NCBI RefSeq assembly: GCF_910592395.1
Contig: NC_088316.1
Location: 2,916,001-2,980,000 of the forward strand
DNA length: 64,000 nt
Reading direction: 5' to 3'
DNA from: Lineus longissimus
Taxonomy: Eukaryota > Nemertea > Pilidiophora > Heteronemertea > Lineidae
Shown here: positions 12,448 to 23,300 of the stretch, piece after piece
Numbering within the stretch: the stretch's first letter is position 1
Layout of the letters: the number at the start of each line of letters is the position of its first letter
The notes under the pieces: generated by a model
Told to the model about the DNA's origin: nothing
What the model saw: only the letters and a program-made list of their open reading frames with translations
The model's database searches: none
Translations under genes and position numbers: made by a program

Positions 12448-13719
12448 AAAGGTATGTTTTTACTAAATATATTTTAAGTCGAGCGTTTGTACTACGCGCC
12501 ATCCCGATCTACGACAAAACTCACCACAGAGTTCTCCTCTAGATCTCGGACAATTCTGAACAGCCGATATCTCCTCGTATCCAACATTGGTGAAACTGGT
12601 CGCCATCCTGACGAACGCTTGACAATTGTTTCCGTAAGAATACGAATATCTCCTTTTGGACTGCAGGTGCTTTAGAATTAAACTTTCATCACAAAAATTT
12701 GATGCAAGCGTAATGATGCAATATCTCTCTGTCAAAAACAAGATTCCAAAAATGGTAAGTCCTACTTTCAACTGACAAAAACCAAAAACAGAGTCCTCTT
12801 GACGACTTTGAGTTTCGGTCCTTCAATTTCAACTGTTCAGCCAATAATAAATTCCTGTATCCAAAACAGCTACTCTCGGTCAAATGGTGGTTCACAGTTA
12901 ATTGTTCGACCAGAATTCCATAACGGATACCGACATTGAGGGTTGGCCTTGGAGGGTCCACAGCTTGTCGGAGAAGTTTCAACCCACCACCAATCTTTCA
13001 ACAAGAAATTCCATACTGGCGAAAGGCCCTAGTCATATTTCATGACAATATATAAATATCATTCTTAGTAACAGCTTGAAGGCATCGATTTGTATCCAAT
13101 GAAGAACTCAGATGGTGGTCCAGTCAGCAGCATCACAGCTGGACCAGGACCCAGTCGGATTCAACAGCATCACATGAGTGCAGCCAGATGGTGAGGTAAG
13201 TGATACATACAGAATGTAGGCAATACTCTCGACAAAGTATTTTCAGAAATAAATATTGATCTGTGTGCCGCATATTGAAGTATTATGACAAATTCCAATG
13301 CATCATCTTTTTGAGCACGAAACAGAATTTGGAAAGAATCCATCTTTCTTCATTCCAGCAACGAAGTGTATGCGTTAGATTTTCAGAGAAAGTTCATTCT
13401 TTTCTGACGATGAAAATGTTTTCTGGTCTTCTGTTCAGACATCAACAGGCCTGAATAATAGCATTTTCAAGAATAAGGACGCCCAGCCATATCAGCAAAT
13501 CCTGCCTCACCGTACACTCATGCGTAGTGGCCAAAAGGTATGTCTCGATGTAACTCGGAGTGAGCAAAGACTTGCATTTGAATGACACCCGTGCTTGTGG
13601 AGAGTAGTGTTCACGTCAGATCCCCGGTTAAATTTTCAAAGGAGGATGAATGTCATTTATGATGGGAGCCGAATCAACAAGGACTATATGTGGAAGCCTC
13701 TACTAGCTTCAATAGACGT
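12448..13719. other. No gene recognised
   Basis: Several short open frames are present, but no exon has both recognisable homology and splice sites. Confidence 0.4.
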
Positions 13720-14215
13720 CTCAACAGAAAAAAGTCTCAAGAGCTAACAATAGAAGTCTCAAGCGCTAACAATAGAAGTCTCAAGAGAGCTAACAATAGA
13801 AGTCTCAAGAGAGCTAACAATAGAAGTCTCAAGCGCTAACAATAGAAGTCTCAAGAGAGCTAACAATAGAAGTCTCAAGAGCTAACAATGGAGGTCTCAA
13901 GAGCGAACAACTTACAGAAGTCTCGAGGGTTAACAATAGAAGTCTCAAAAGCTAACAATAGAAGTCTCAAGAGCCAGCAATAGAAGTCTCAAGATAGCAA
14001 ACAATATAGGTCTCAAGAGCTTACAATAGAAGTATTTAAAAGAGCTCAACTTTATAATAGAAGTCTCAAGAGCTAACAATATAGGCCTCAAGAGCTTACA
14101 AACGAAGTCTTAAGAGCTTGCAATAGAAGTTTCAACAGAATAGAAGTCTCAAGAGCAAACAATGGAGGTCTCAAGAGCTTACAATGGAAGTCTCTATTAA
14201 CAATAAAAAACTCAA
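13720..14215. repeat. Minisatellite, 21-24 bp unit
   Basis: About twenty diverged copies of AGAAGTCTCAAGAGCTAACA, with unit-length variation caused by small insertions (AGAG, GCGC). Some copies carry larger insertions near 13905 and 14035. Confidence 0.95.
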
Positions 14216-14579
14216 GCGCTATAACAATAGATCTGTCAAGTGCTCCCGAGGAGTGTACATATTGAGATGCCTTGCCGATGGCAACGGTTCCCGCTATCCT
14301 AGACTGATCGCCACAAAGAGCTTCGGTTCATTAGTCAGTTCCGAGCAATGGCTCCCCGCGGAAGATTTAAATTTCGCGAATACATTCAATCCTTCATCGG
14401 TTCACGCGTGGTTGTTGCTGCCTGCAGCAGTGGCAGACTCGAAATTAGCTCGTATGTCGGAAAGTCATTTGGAAACATTCAAATGGCGTTCTTTCTCATA
14501 GGCAGATAATTTCTTCCGCGAAATTCATGTCCATGTTGAAATTTGTATTCAATGCAATGAAACATTATTAGAAAACGCA

Positions 14580-14680
14580 AACTCTAGATTTCAAATTTCA
14601 ATTTTGAATGAGCAGCGCAGGCAACAGCCAACCAAATCTCAATCAGTAATAGGAATAGTTGCTTGGAAATAAGCCGTTTG
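14580..14680. repeat. Local duplicate, copy 1 (second at 15260-15360)
   Basis: Shares AATTTC.AATTTTGAA, AGCAG.GCAGGCAACAGCC-like and CAGTA.CAGGAA words in order with 15260-15360. It flanks one side of the exon candidate at 14907-15194. A TTTA-rich patch follows at 14685-14705. Confidence 0.6.
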
Positions 14681-14906
14681 TTATTTTATTTATTTATTTA
14701 TCTAATCGTACATAATAGTACATTCAACAGAGTGCAGTGCTGTATTGTGCAGTGAGAAAAATAAATAGATGGAAGAACATTTTAAAACAAGTTAGAAACA
14801 GGCAGCGAATGCCACAACTAATTACCAGTGATACTCAATTGAACTTGTTTATACAGATATTATATTGGCCATCAACAAATTATTCAGTCTCAGGTGTCTG
14901 TAGAAT

Positions 14907-15194
14907 TTAGTTTACACATAAATCATTTAATATAGTATTAATCTCATCAAGATTAAAGAAATTGCGGTCTCTATTGTCTCTCGAACTTATCATATCTCTG
15001 ATGACATTTGCCTTGTCTCTTAGAATGACTGTTGCATCATTTAAAAAAACAGTTTTATTTATAGAAATCTGTGTAACATCATATTTTGCAACACCCGCTT
15101 TTGCACACACGGTATTGATGTTGTTAGCGACCTGTGAATTACTCCCCTTAAGATCCAACTGACCGGCGATTCTTAGCAATGGGTTATTAATTCC
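14907..15194 (-). CDS. Candidate 3'-terminal exon of an uncharacterised, probably transposon-linked protein
   Basis: On the minus strand a TTTTTTCAG acceptor is followed at 15194 by 95 codons in phase 0, ending in a stop at 14907. The peptide has GSNSQVANNINTVCAKAGV in the middle and ends ANVIRDMISSRDN...NLDEINTILNDLCVN. It aligns by eye with the fragment at 17986-18156 (GSESSLGRSVNLL... and ...IREVMVMRDEG), so the two belong to one family. A C-terminus of the form IR-x(5)-RD ... EI-x(5)-LC resembles ORF ends repeatedly seen in invertebrate genomes near mobile elements. I cannot name the family or a function. It is flanked by the duplicate pair 14580-14680 and 15260-15360, which fits a mobile origin. 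Confidence 0.45.
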   Translation of the reverse strand, partial: GINNPLLRIAGQLDLKGSNSQVANNINTVCAKAGVAKYDVTQISINKTVFLNDATVILRDKANVIRDMISSRDNRDRNFFNLDEINTILNDLCVN

Positions 15195-15259
15195 CTGAAA
15201 AACAGCATATCAATATGCTCTCATACATGTATAGATCCCCTGAAAAATATCAAACTCAA

Positions 15260-15360
15260 TCTCTAATTTCTAATTTTGAAAGAACAGTGTAGGTAACAGC
15301 CCAGCAAGTAGCACATCAGTAGCAGGAAAAATTTGCTTTATACGGATAAATCTGGTTTTT
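15260..15360. repeat. Local duplicate, copy 2
   Basis: Diverged repeat of 14580-14680 in the same orientation. The word TTCCCTGAAAAA also recurs at 15190, 15230 and 15365. Confidence 0.6.
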
Positions 15361-16944
15361 ATCAATTCCCTGAAAAATAATGCTCTGGTAGATCCCGGTG
15401 CATTAATCTTTTATTTATTCCTAATTACAAACAAAGCATCTAATCACGCTGGGCACTGGAGCAAGAACACCATGCCACAGTTATCTTCTTTCCATATAAG
15501 CAACCTAAACACCCCCTTAATGAGCTTGCTTATGGTCATTTTTCCATCCCTGTCAATTTCCCGAGAGGAAATCTATTATGCGCCCAGTGTGCGCAGCATC
15601 ACCCATTCTTCTACTATTGATTGAAAATAACAGGTTGTTGATTAATGACCGCCTTTTGCAGATTTCCGTGCAAAGGGTATGCATCTGGCCCAGCAGTAAC
15701 GCGCTCACGCGGTGACTTTGGGAAAATGGATATTGCCCGCATTACAGACCTAATCAGGTCTACCACTCATGGGGTATACCCCCAGTGTCATCACACGGCT
15801 GGTAGCACTTTACCCAAGTGGCATCGGACATATTATGTTCGAATTCTACATTTTTTAAATACGTACTACCCACGCTTGGTTTCTGATCAGAGTAGCGGTG
15901 TTTTCACGCTTAAACCACACTCTAATATGAGAATGGCGACCTGGGAACGGGATTTTGGGACGTACATGTAGTCCCTTTCTATATTCGTCGTATGCCTCGT
16001 ATGCTTCTGAAACATCTAAAGCCCCGTCGTCTTACACGAAAATAAATTTAAAAGCCGTGTTTCTGCTGGAAAGTCCCAAATCATTTTTACTATAACGAAC
16101 CTCACGCTTTGTACTCCCACACATATTTCAATTGGCGGCGTGGCTGCCCCAGGGATAGACATAATACAACTTGCTATTCATTAGGTAACACTTGGGAGAA
16201 ATAAAAGGCAGAAAGACTTCCATTTTGAAGACTATTTTTCTATAACTGCAAATCTACGGAAATAAATTTGTCATCCATTTTATTGAGTTTGATACTAGTG
16301 TGTGTTTATTTGGTTTGGGCATATGAAAAACAACCCAGGGATTTGAAGAGATTGCAACGACTACATTGGATGACCTGTTTTATTAATCTACGATAAACAG
16401 ATTCTTATATCGATTCCATTAATCATACTGTGTGATATGAACATTGATCAACACGAGAGTACATACTGTTAGTTTCAGTGATTTAAATCAATATTTAAAA
16501 TTGGTGTATTTCAGTTATTACGGGATGCATTTCGATGAAACAAAAACCAAATCAACCCTGATGACATGCAAATGAAATTGGTCAAATGTCGTTCAAACGT
16601 CCTCTCTGTTTATTTTTTCAGGCCACATGTGTCAAAGTAAAAAGCAATGACACATCAATGCGTTTCGAAGAGCCGATAATAACGATATGTCTCTCGTACA
16701 TTGTATCTCGCTTACATGTGTGACTAGTAATACCATCAAGTGGTCACTAACGAATACCAAAGTTATTGGATTTGCATCTCATTGAGTACGAAATGTCTTC
16801 CATGTGTATAGACTTGTATGTCTTCTGTATCGGGCTGGCGGGCATACTGACCAGAATGTTATACCACAAGGCTGCGTAACCATAGACCATTCACTTCACA
16901 CCTAGTGAATGACAATTTCAAGAGTGGGTGTCTGTTCTTTGTAA
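15361..16944. other. No gene recognised
   Basis: A 108-codon open frame at 15645-15971 shows no domain, and nothing else is recognisable. Confidence 0.4.
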
Positions 16945-17345
16945 TAGTAATGATAATATTGAGGTCTTATATAGCGCTTTTCCTGATCAAAGCGCTTTTG
17001 AGATATTATATTATCACCTCAGTCTCCAAATAAATCGATCGGGGGTTTCAAGGAGCAACTTCTTCTTCTTCTTCTTCAGCGTTCAACCTGCCTAAGTAAA
17101 ACTATAACCTCAGTCCTGTGGCGGAGATGAAGCGGCTTGTCGCCCGAAGGTCCGGCTGTGTTCCCCACAGCTTTTCTTCGACCTTCGTGTCTTTAGGCCA
17201 GAATCTATCTCGTATCAGGGAGCAACCAGAAGGCGCTCACTTGAACTCGACCAGTACGGGGAACCAAGCAGTGACTCGGTCGGGAGTCAAACCCACGATC
17301 TCCTGATCACGAGGCAGACTCTCTTCCACTGCACTACCGGTGCCC
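16945..17345 (-). mobile_element. tRNA-derived SINE with LINE-like tail
   Basis: Read on the minus strand, the head at 17345 is tRNA-like: GGGGCACCGGTAGTGCAGTG (A-box region), an anticodon-like loop, then GGGTTTGACTCCC (B box). The body runs to a 3' end at about 16951-17000 containing paired AGCGCTTTT words and TATATAGCGC, a tail shared with the LINE fragment at 55327-56135. A CTT microsatellite lies at about 17062-17079. Full length is about 400 bp. Confidence 0.75.
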
Positions 17346-17985
17346 CACATGCTAAACTGAAGCCAATTCGGTTGGCATCTTTGTTCTTTCGACTCAATTC
17401 TGTTATGTAGACCAATTATTTCGAATTGTGCGCGTGCCTGTTGAACATATTTCGATACTGTCGATTTTCGATAGTTTAGCGAAAATCGATAAAGCTATGC
17501 TGAAGCGTCATTGTGCACTCGAAGGCATGCTAATGATATTTGCTTGGCATTGCATTAGGCATTTTATACTAGGTGTTTCAAATTCAAATTGACACTTTAG
17601 ATTTCTGATATCACGGACCTATTTTCACTGGTCCGTACTGATACATACATCAAAAGAGTCGAAGATGACTGAAATTTCCGTCTTGTACAATGTTTTTACA
17701 TGTTTATACATGCATAAATATGTTGTGTTGCTTACACAGAATCTCTATCGAAGAGAAGCTTACATTTATAGCGTTCCTGGGGAAAAGAGTTTCTGTGTTG
17801 GGCTGTGCATGTAAGCTTATTTTATGATACATGTATATGTTTATTCGTCAAGAAAATATTCCGACACATATTCAACGCGGTGCATTAACAGAGTTGTGCA
17901 AGGTGCTAGGTGCAGGTTTACAATAATCTATTTACATGACAATGACAAAAAACCTAGCTAGTACACAACAACTCAATAATCTGAG
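17346..17985. other. No gene recognised; small hairpins
   Basis: There are two small inverted repeats: ATCGATTTTCGC-type words near 17460-17492, and AAGCTTACAT...ATGTAAGCTT at about 17757-17818. Confidence 0.45.
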
Positions 17986-18156
17986 TTAATTCCATATAGT
18001 TGAATATTGGATCCCTTCGTCTCGCATAACCATTACTTCTCTAATTTGTTCCGCCACCCTGCTTAGCCCATTCCTATTATTCACCACACGGTTCCTTTCT
18101 AAATTATATTTTCCATACAACAAGTTGACACTTCTCCCCAGTGAAGATTCACTCCC
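17986..18156 (-). pseudogene. Fragment related to the ORF at 14907-15194
   Basis: Minus strand: an acceptor-like GTGTGTCAG is followed in phase 0 by 56 codons and a stop. The peptide contains GSESSLGRSVNLLYGKYNL and RVAEQIREVMVMRDEG, which line up with GSNSQVANNINTVCAKAGV and RDKANVIRDMISSRDN of the other fragment. It lacks the ...EI-x(5)-LCVN tail, ending instead soon after RDEG, so it is probably truncated. No function is assigned. Confidence 0.4.
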
Positions 18157-18486
18157 CTGACACACAAGTTTAAAGCACAAGCTGACAAATACATTATTTG
18201 ATATAGACATACCACCCCAAAAAATTGATAAACCGCTTTTCTAATTGAGTTAACATAGTTTCTGTAATTTACATTTTTGTTTACTTGCCCCTGTCGGTAT
18301 AGGCTTATCGACTCCCATAAAACTGTTTCGTGGGGGTCGGTGTTATCAAGATCTGTTATGAAGAGAGTAAGACCAATGGGAATTTAGGCCTAAATGCGAG
18401 CGAAAAATATCTGACTGTGTGGCTTGTATGTTACAATGTCCCTGTGAACGACGTTGATCCTCTTCTGTGTTCAGGACATCAACACA
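18157..18486. other. No gene recognised
   Basis: Nothing recognisable up to the LTR element. Confidence 0.4.
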
Positions 18487-18606
18487 TGTAGTGGTGGCAT
18501 CAGTGCTACTAGCCCAGGATAGAGGGGAAATTCCCTTTAGCTCAGTCGGTAGAGTGATGACCCGGTCCCGGTTTCAATCCCCTTGATGTTTTTCCTCTGT
18601 TACATT

Positions 18607-18621
18607 TGGCGCCCAACGTGG
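18607..18621 (+). promoter_or_regulatory. Primer-binding site of the TRIM
   Basis: TGGCGCCCAACGTGG begins 2 bases after the 5' LTR. It matches the TGGCGCCCAACG-type primer-binding sites of many LTR retrotransposons. Confidence 0.75.
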
Positions 18622-18783
18622 TAAAAGGGTACTAATAATTTGTTTAGGTGCTGGTGTGTCTTTGGACAATGAATTAACCCTTTGTATCACGGAAGAACCC
18701 GGTTGTGAGGACACACCTTTCCCGAACAGGGAGAGTATGTAGTGGTGGCATCATTCCTACTAGCCCAGGCTAGAGGGAAATTC

Positions 18784-19015
18784 CCTTTAGCTCAGTCGGT
18801 AGAGTGATGGCCTTATAAGCGAGAGGTCCCGGTGTGCAAGGGATAGTAGTCCTAGGGCTGATAGTCCGTGTAACAATAGCCCGCATTGCTAAATGTTTTG
18901 GTTAGGGTTAGCGGTACAATAGATCATGCTGCTTAATTGATCAAATGCAATGCTACCGGACTATGACTCCAGGGGGACTATATCCGCTGTCACACCGGGT
19001 TCAATCCCCGGTTCC
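18784..19015 (+). other. tRNA-like region inside LTR 2, interrupted by a MITE
   Basis: Without the insert at 18833-18998 the sequence reads as a tRNA: D-arm with TAGCTCAGTCGGTAGAG, a loop CTTATAA (anticodon TAT, isoleucine type) and a T-arm CCGGGTTCAATCCCCGG. The anticodon stem is imperfect, so it is a tRNA-derived polymerase III promoter and not a working tRNA gene. There is no tRNA-type 3' end. Confidence 0.65.
18833..18994. mobile_element. 162-bp MITE inserted in the tRNA-like T arm
   Basis: The ends TGTG...CACA continue inward as imperfect ~30-bp inverted repeats (GGATAGTAGTCCTAGGG... against GGATATAGTCCCCCTGG...). It is flanked by CCGG at 18829-18832 and 18995-18998. Removing the element and one CCGG restores a canonical T arm, confirming a 4-bp target-site duplication. 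Confidence 0.8.
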
Positions 19016-19046
19016 GGTTGGACCTTGATGTTTTTCCTCTGTTACA

Positions 19047-19408
19047 CATGTAGTACATCAATTTGATAGGAATACATTATGTACATGTATGGATGCCATG
19101 TAAAATTGGCTTGATCGAAGTAAAGCAGGTCACTGCAATCATTTGGTGATCATTAGCTGGTATGACATTTATGTGCCTCATAAGTACTACATTTTAGGCA
19201 GGCATTCCTCATACATCATGCCGCATAAATAATATATATATGTGTAAATGAGTTAGTCACCGAATAACCTACAATCTCCCGATAACGCGGCAATCATACT
19301 CAGGATGGTGGCCATACATGTAGTTCACAGAAACATACATCTAGACTCGGATCGTGGACGACCATGGCAAAAGTGAAATTTGTGTATATTATAGTGAGAG
19401 TGTCACCC
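19047..19408. other. No gene recognised
   Basis: Nothing recognisable. Confidence 0.4.
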
Positions 19409-19593
19409 CTATACACCTTTCCAGAAATGGGGCGCTGAGTGTCCGAAATAGTGATGTCATAAGGGGAAACTGGGCCTTATGGTGGAGGGACAAAGGAGAT
19501 AGTCATGGTTGACCAACACACTTGAATGCCTTTGATGACGGACAAGGGGGAAAAAGTTAGTTCCAATGCAAGCCACCATTTTCGGGAAGCATG
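19409..19593 (+). repeat. Dispersed repeat, copy 1 (inverted copy at 24444-24630)
   Basis: Almost identical over ~185 bp to the reverse complement of 24444-24630. Shared words include AAATGGGGCGCTGAGTGTCC, GTGGAGGGACAAAGGAGATA and GACGGACAAGGGGGAAAAAG. Class unknown; no terminal repeats were seen. Confidence 0.9.
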
Positions 19594-20281
19594 CATACGA
19601 AGGGCCAGCCAGAGTTTGGCTTCTGTTGGGGGAGGGTTGGGTGCGAGGTGAGGTGGGGCGAGATGGGTCGCTGGAACGAATCGAAGGGAAGATGCTACGC
19701 TTGGTCATTTATATGGCGCGCCAACATTGTGTACTCTGGAGACAAAATAACTTAATTGATTTCAAATAATTATTTCATTTTGTTATTTTAATTATTTAAA
19801 TATTTAATTATATTTTCTAGCAGCAAGGCTTGTGGTTTCAACTATATCAGCTCTTTCTGTTTGCAGTTAAACATACATAAAAAACATTGGCATGCGCATC
19901 GTAGAGGAAATTCGACTTATCTTAATACTAACAGTATCAATTCTTTATGAAAATAATTTAAGTCTTAACGCTGTTTTAAAGACAGACGACTTTAAAACAC
20001 GTCGACACCAACACAATTCAAAAAATAAATAGATAAAATAGCTTATATCATATCCGTTGCCGAGTGGAGCATGCTTAAATATGGCAAGAAAACGAGAAAT
20101 AAAATTTTCTCAAATATTTCGAATCAAATATCTATCATTAAAACTACTTTTTATTGTCAGTTATAAAGCTGAAACAACATAAATCATGACATTTTAAACT
20201 TAAATAAGAATGAGACTTAGGTGTTGAAATTTTATCCAAACAGTCAACAGCTATGATATCATGACTTTCGGGTCAACTTAC
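19594..20281. other. No gene recognised
   Basis: AT-rich. It would be intronic if the exon at 20282-20375 is real. Confidence 0.4.
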
Positions 20282-20375
20282 CTCCTTTAAAAGAGACATC
20301 ATCAGCCTCAACAAATCCATTTGCTACAAGTTTATACTTGATGTCATCACTGACCACACTCTCCATGATCACCAT
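20282..20375 (-). CDS. Candidate first coding exon of an unknown gene
   Basis: Minus strand. Two in-frame ATGs (20375 and, in better context ATCATGG, 20366) open a 31-codon frame that ends exactly at a strong donor, GGAG|GTAAGT, in phase 1. The peptide contains MESVVSDDIKYKLVANGF and EADDVSFKG, acidic and soluble, with no signal peptide. I recognise no family. A partner exon in phase 1 was not found downstream (lower coordinates). The neighbouring candidates at 17986-18156 and 14907-15194 start in phase 0 and do not join to it directly. Confidence 0.4.
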
Positions 20376-23300
20376 CTTGTGAAATCACAGAATCACCAGC
20401 CACAAAACAAGATGCAGGAATCCCTAACGAATATCACAGAATCCTATCGTTAACACAAAACACACTCATAAAGTACATGCATTGGATGGCTTTGCTTAAA
20501 AATAACACAAGTTTTGATAATCCTGATGGCCATGGAAAAGTAGTTTATCTATTCCTGGTCTTCGTCATCGGATTCGACAAAGAGTGTCCCCTACGTTGAA
20601 CTTAAAGATAACCAAGTTCGATATTTATCAAACTTCGCCGGGGACATGAGATGCTGCTGTAATGTTTTCGAATCATCGCGCATGTTGACCAAATCAGAGT
20701 AGCTCGTCCGATACCTTATCATATGACCAATCGAATTGAGTGCCGGATTGAACGGGGACTCATCCAACAGGTTTCACTGGTTGATTTGGCGAAAACGTGA
20801 AGGAGTCTTTCCCAGTCAATGTGGTCACCGGCGTAAAATGATTTGATCAATGTATTACGGCGCTGGCACCCCACAGAACACACTTTCGCGACGAATAAGA
20901 GTTACAAGCGCAATGTTTATACCGATCAGCACACTTTGCAGTCATTTTTACGTACGAAGTATTCCAAATATCAACATGATGTGACAATGCACCCGATTTG
21001 ATTTTTTGGTTAGCCGTAGGCGACGCATTACTCGATATAGCTTGTGATAAAAACGGGGCCTTTCTATAGCATCCTCTTCTTCCGTAATAGGGATGGGTTG
21101 GCTTCCCGCGTTGGTTAAAATGCCTTCCCAAAGCGTACAATGTAATTGGCAATTATATTTCATTTGTGGTTTTTCTCAGTCAGTCCTCTCCACATCCGAA
21201 GAAAGTTATGAAAAATTGCGCCTTAAGGTATCACCAGGGTAGAGGTCTTCACTCCAAATGTCTTTCCAAATGTCATGGGCCAAACAATATTCAATTCATT
21301 TGACTTGCTGTATGCATCCCCCGTATATCCTTTCCAAAGAAGATATTTTATGACGAAAGATGCCTTAAGGTAACAATCTAGGAACGGCAGTATCTCACTC
21401 TTTTCGAAACATCCTCCACATTTCGTAAAACTGGAACAATTGGCTTCCCCAAATTATGCCTATTGGTGTGAAAATCACTCACTGAATAAGACAGGCAGTA
21501 AATATACAGTCGTCTACTCCATAAAAGTCTCCCACCGCGCGAGCAATGATTTTGCATAAACGAGAACTAAAGTGTTGATGATAATCGAAGAGATGGTGTT
21601 CTCAATCCAAGAAATTTTCCAATATTAGGCACGACAACTCGTAGCTGATCCGAATGGGCTTCCCCGACCTTTCTCCAGGCGGAGCGAGTGCCGATATCTC
21701 AAACGTATCGGTCTCCCATATGAAAGGATGCTACCTGCAAGCTACGAGAGTTATCCAGTTTGGAGAATGACAGGCGTCTGAATACTGATAAATTGTCCTT
21801 CTCCAATGATTTTCGTTGCGCTGCAGCCTACGACGATTTGTAGTTTCGATGTACTCCGCTATGAGCTTTCCTTATACCCTGACCCGGCTCCACTTCGCTG
21901 CAGCCGATATTGCCGTATAGCGTCGATCCCGGCAAAGCCGTCTCCCCACGAATATTGGTACGTCCGCTGTATACATACGAATAGGCGGCTACTCAGATTG
22001 TACCGATTTCAAATTGGCCTTCTCTTCAAAAGAATATACATAATTTTTGTTCCGATGCCGTATTCAGCGATTTTCGTGTCGGAGGCGCAAGTCTGTGCGG
22101 ATGCTGCTGATGCGGTGAGTCACGGGTTCTTTCTGATCGCGTCGCCACCGCACGTACGTGTCCTTTCTGCTTGCTGTTGCCGTGACATATCGTTTGATTG
22201 GAAATAACGATTTACAGCTATCAGCCTCAGTGAATCGATCAGTGACATGTTTTATGCATGCCGTATTGAGATAAACAAGTTAAGATTACGTTAGCCCGAG
22301 GCACCCCCTACAAAACATCGGACCAATTTGTGTGTTAATATTTGGAGATGTTATGACCACGTGGGCATTACTTGTCCGACGACAAGGCTGTGGGATTATG
22401 TCCAGACTTTAAAAGCGATGAAAGCATCTCCATAGTCATATGTATAAGTTTTGAGCGTTTCCCAGGATTTTGTGGCTATGCGTGTGTCATCAACCTTTCA
22501 GCAAACCACGAACTTAAATAACTTTTGCTAGTTTTTTCAAGCCCAAGTAAGGTTGAATTGCTAATTCATTTGTGCTTACAATTCAATGACGAGCAGAAAA
22601 AATTAAAAAGGAGTCCAAATGTATATTTTATCAAAGGTTGCGTTGGACTGTACGTGTCACTAACGCACTTTTTTATGTCAACTCTTTAATATGAGCAAAG
22701 AGGCAGTTTACGAGCGACGAAGCACGAAGTTCGAAGGTCTATGGTGTACAACACGTAAACCGTCAAGTTAACGTGCCCCTTTACTTTGCGATTCGTAAAA
22801 TTTTCAAAATTTTTATTTTGGCGTAAGTTCTTTCAACTTTTCGAATAAAACTCGTGATTTTTGACTGAGGTTATTTACAAAATCTGCGAAAATAAATCGC
22901 CCTGAAAACAATGCCGGTTAACAGTATCATATGTGTATGCGGTACGTAGGCTCACGATGTAAATGAAATGCACAATGTAACCCACATGAAGTTGTCGCAA
23001 TTGGCAATGAATGTGTCAAGTGGTGGAACAGTCTAGACCAATTGTTTTGTTTATATTGTAGCTACCTCGTAATACCCATCCTTTGTCGATGCCAGCCGGC
23101 ACTCAGGGCAGATCTGCTTGTAGCTACGCGTTATGCTGTTCCTACACACACAGTACATGTAGTAGTTCATTTTCTATCATCGGGAAAGTTTGAAACGACT
23201 CCAAATGAAGCGACCCAACCTAAGCGAATCAGCATTCCACACATGGAATTGAAGGTTTAGATGTATGTAATATGATTGCAAGGTTTATATTTTTAGTGGG

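Larger units (their letters stand above)
18487..19046 (+). mobile_element. TRIM-type miniature LTR retroelement with tRNA-like LTRs
   Basis: There are two direct repeats starting TGTAGTGGTGGCATCA and ending TTTTTCCTCTGTTACA, at 18487-18604 and 18738-19046, so both have TG...CA ends. Directly after the first lies TGGCGCCCAACGTGG (18607-18621), a typical LTR-retrotransposon primer-binding site. Directly before the second is a purine-rich tract (GAACAGGGAGAGTA, 18724-18737). The interior is only ~130 bp with no coding capacity, the definition of a TRIM. Inside each LTR is TTAGCTCAGTCGGTAGAG (A box); the second also has GGTTCAATCCCCGG (B box and T arm). LTR 1 has a deletion across its anticodon arm. 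LTR 2 carries a 162-bp MITE. Flanks give an ambiguous target-site duplication (ACACA on the left). Confidence 0.8.

Noticed and set aside
18901-18915. Telomere-like GGTTAGGGTTAGCGG
   Set aside because: Only about two units, located inside the MITE interior.
18784-19015. A functional tRNA-Ile(UAU) gene with an intron
   Set aside because: The interruption is in the T arm, not at the tRNA intron position, has MITE ends and a CCGG duplication, and the anticodon stem is poor.
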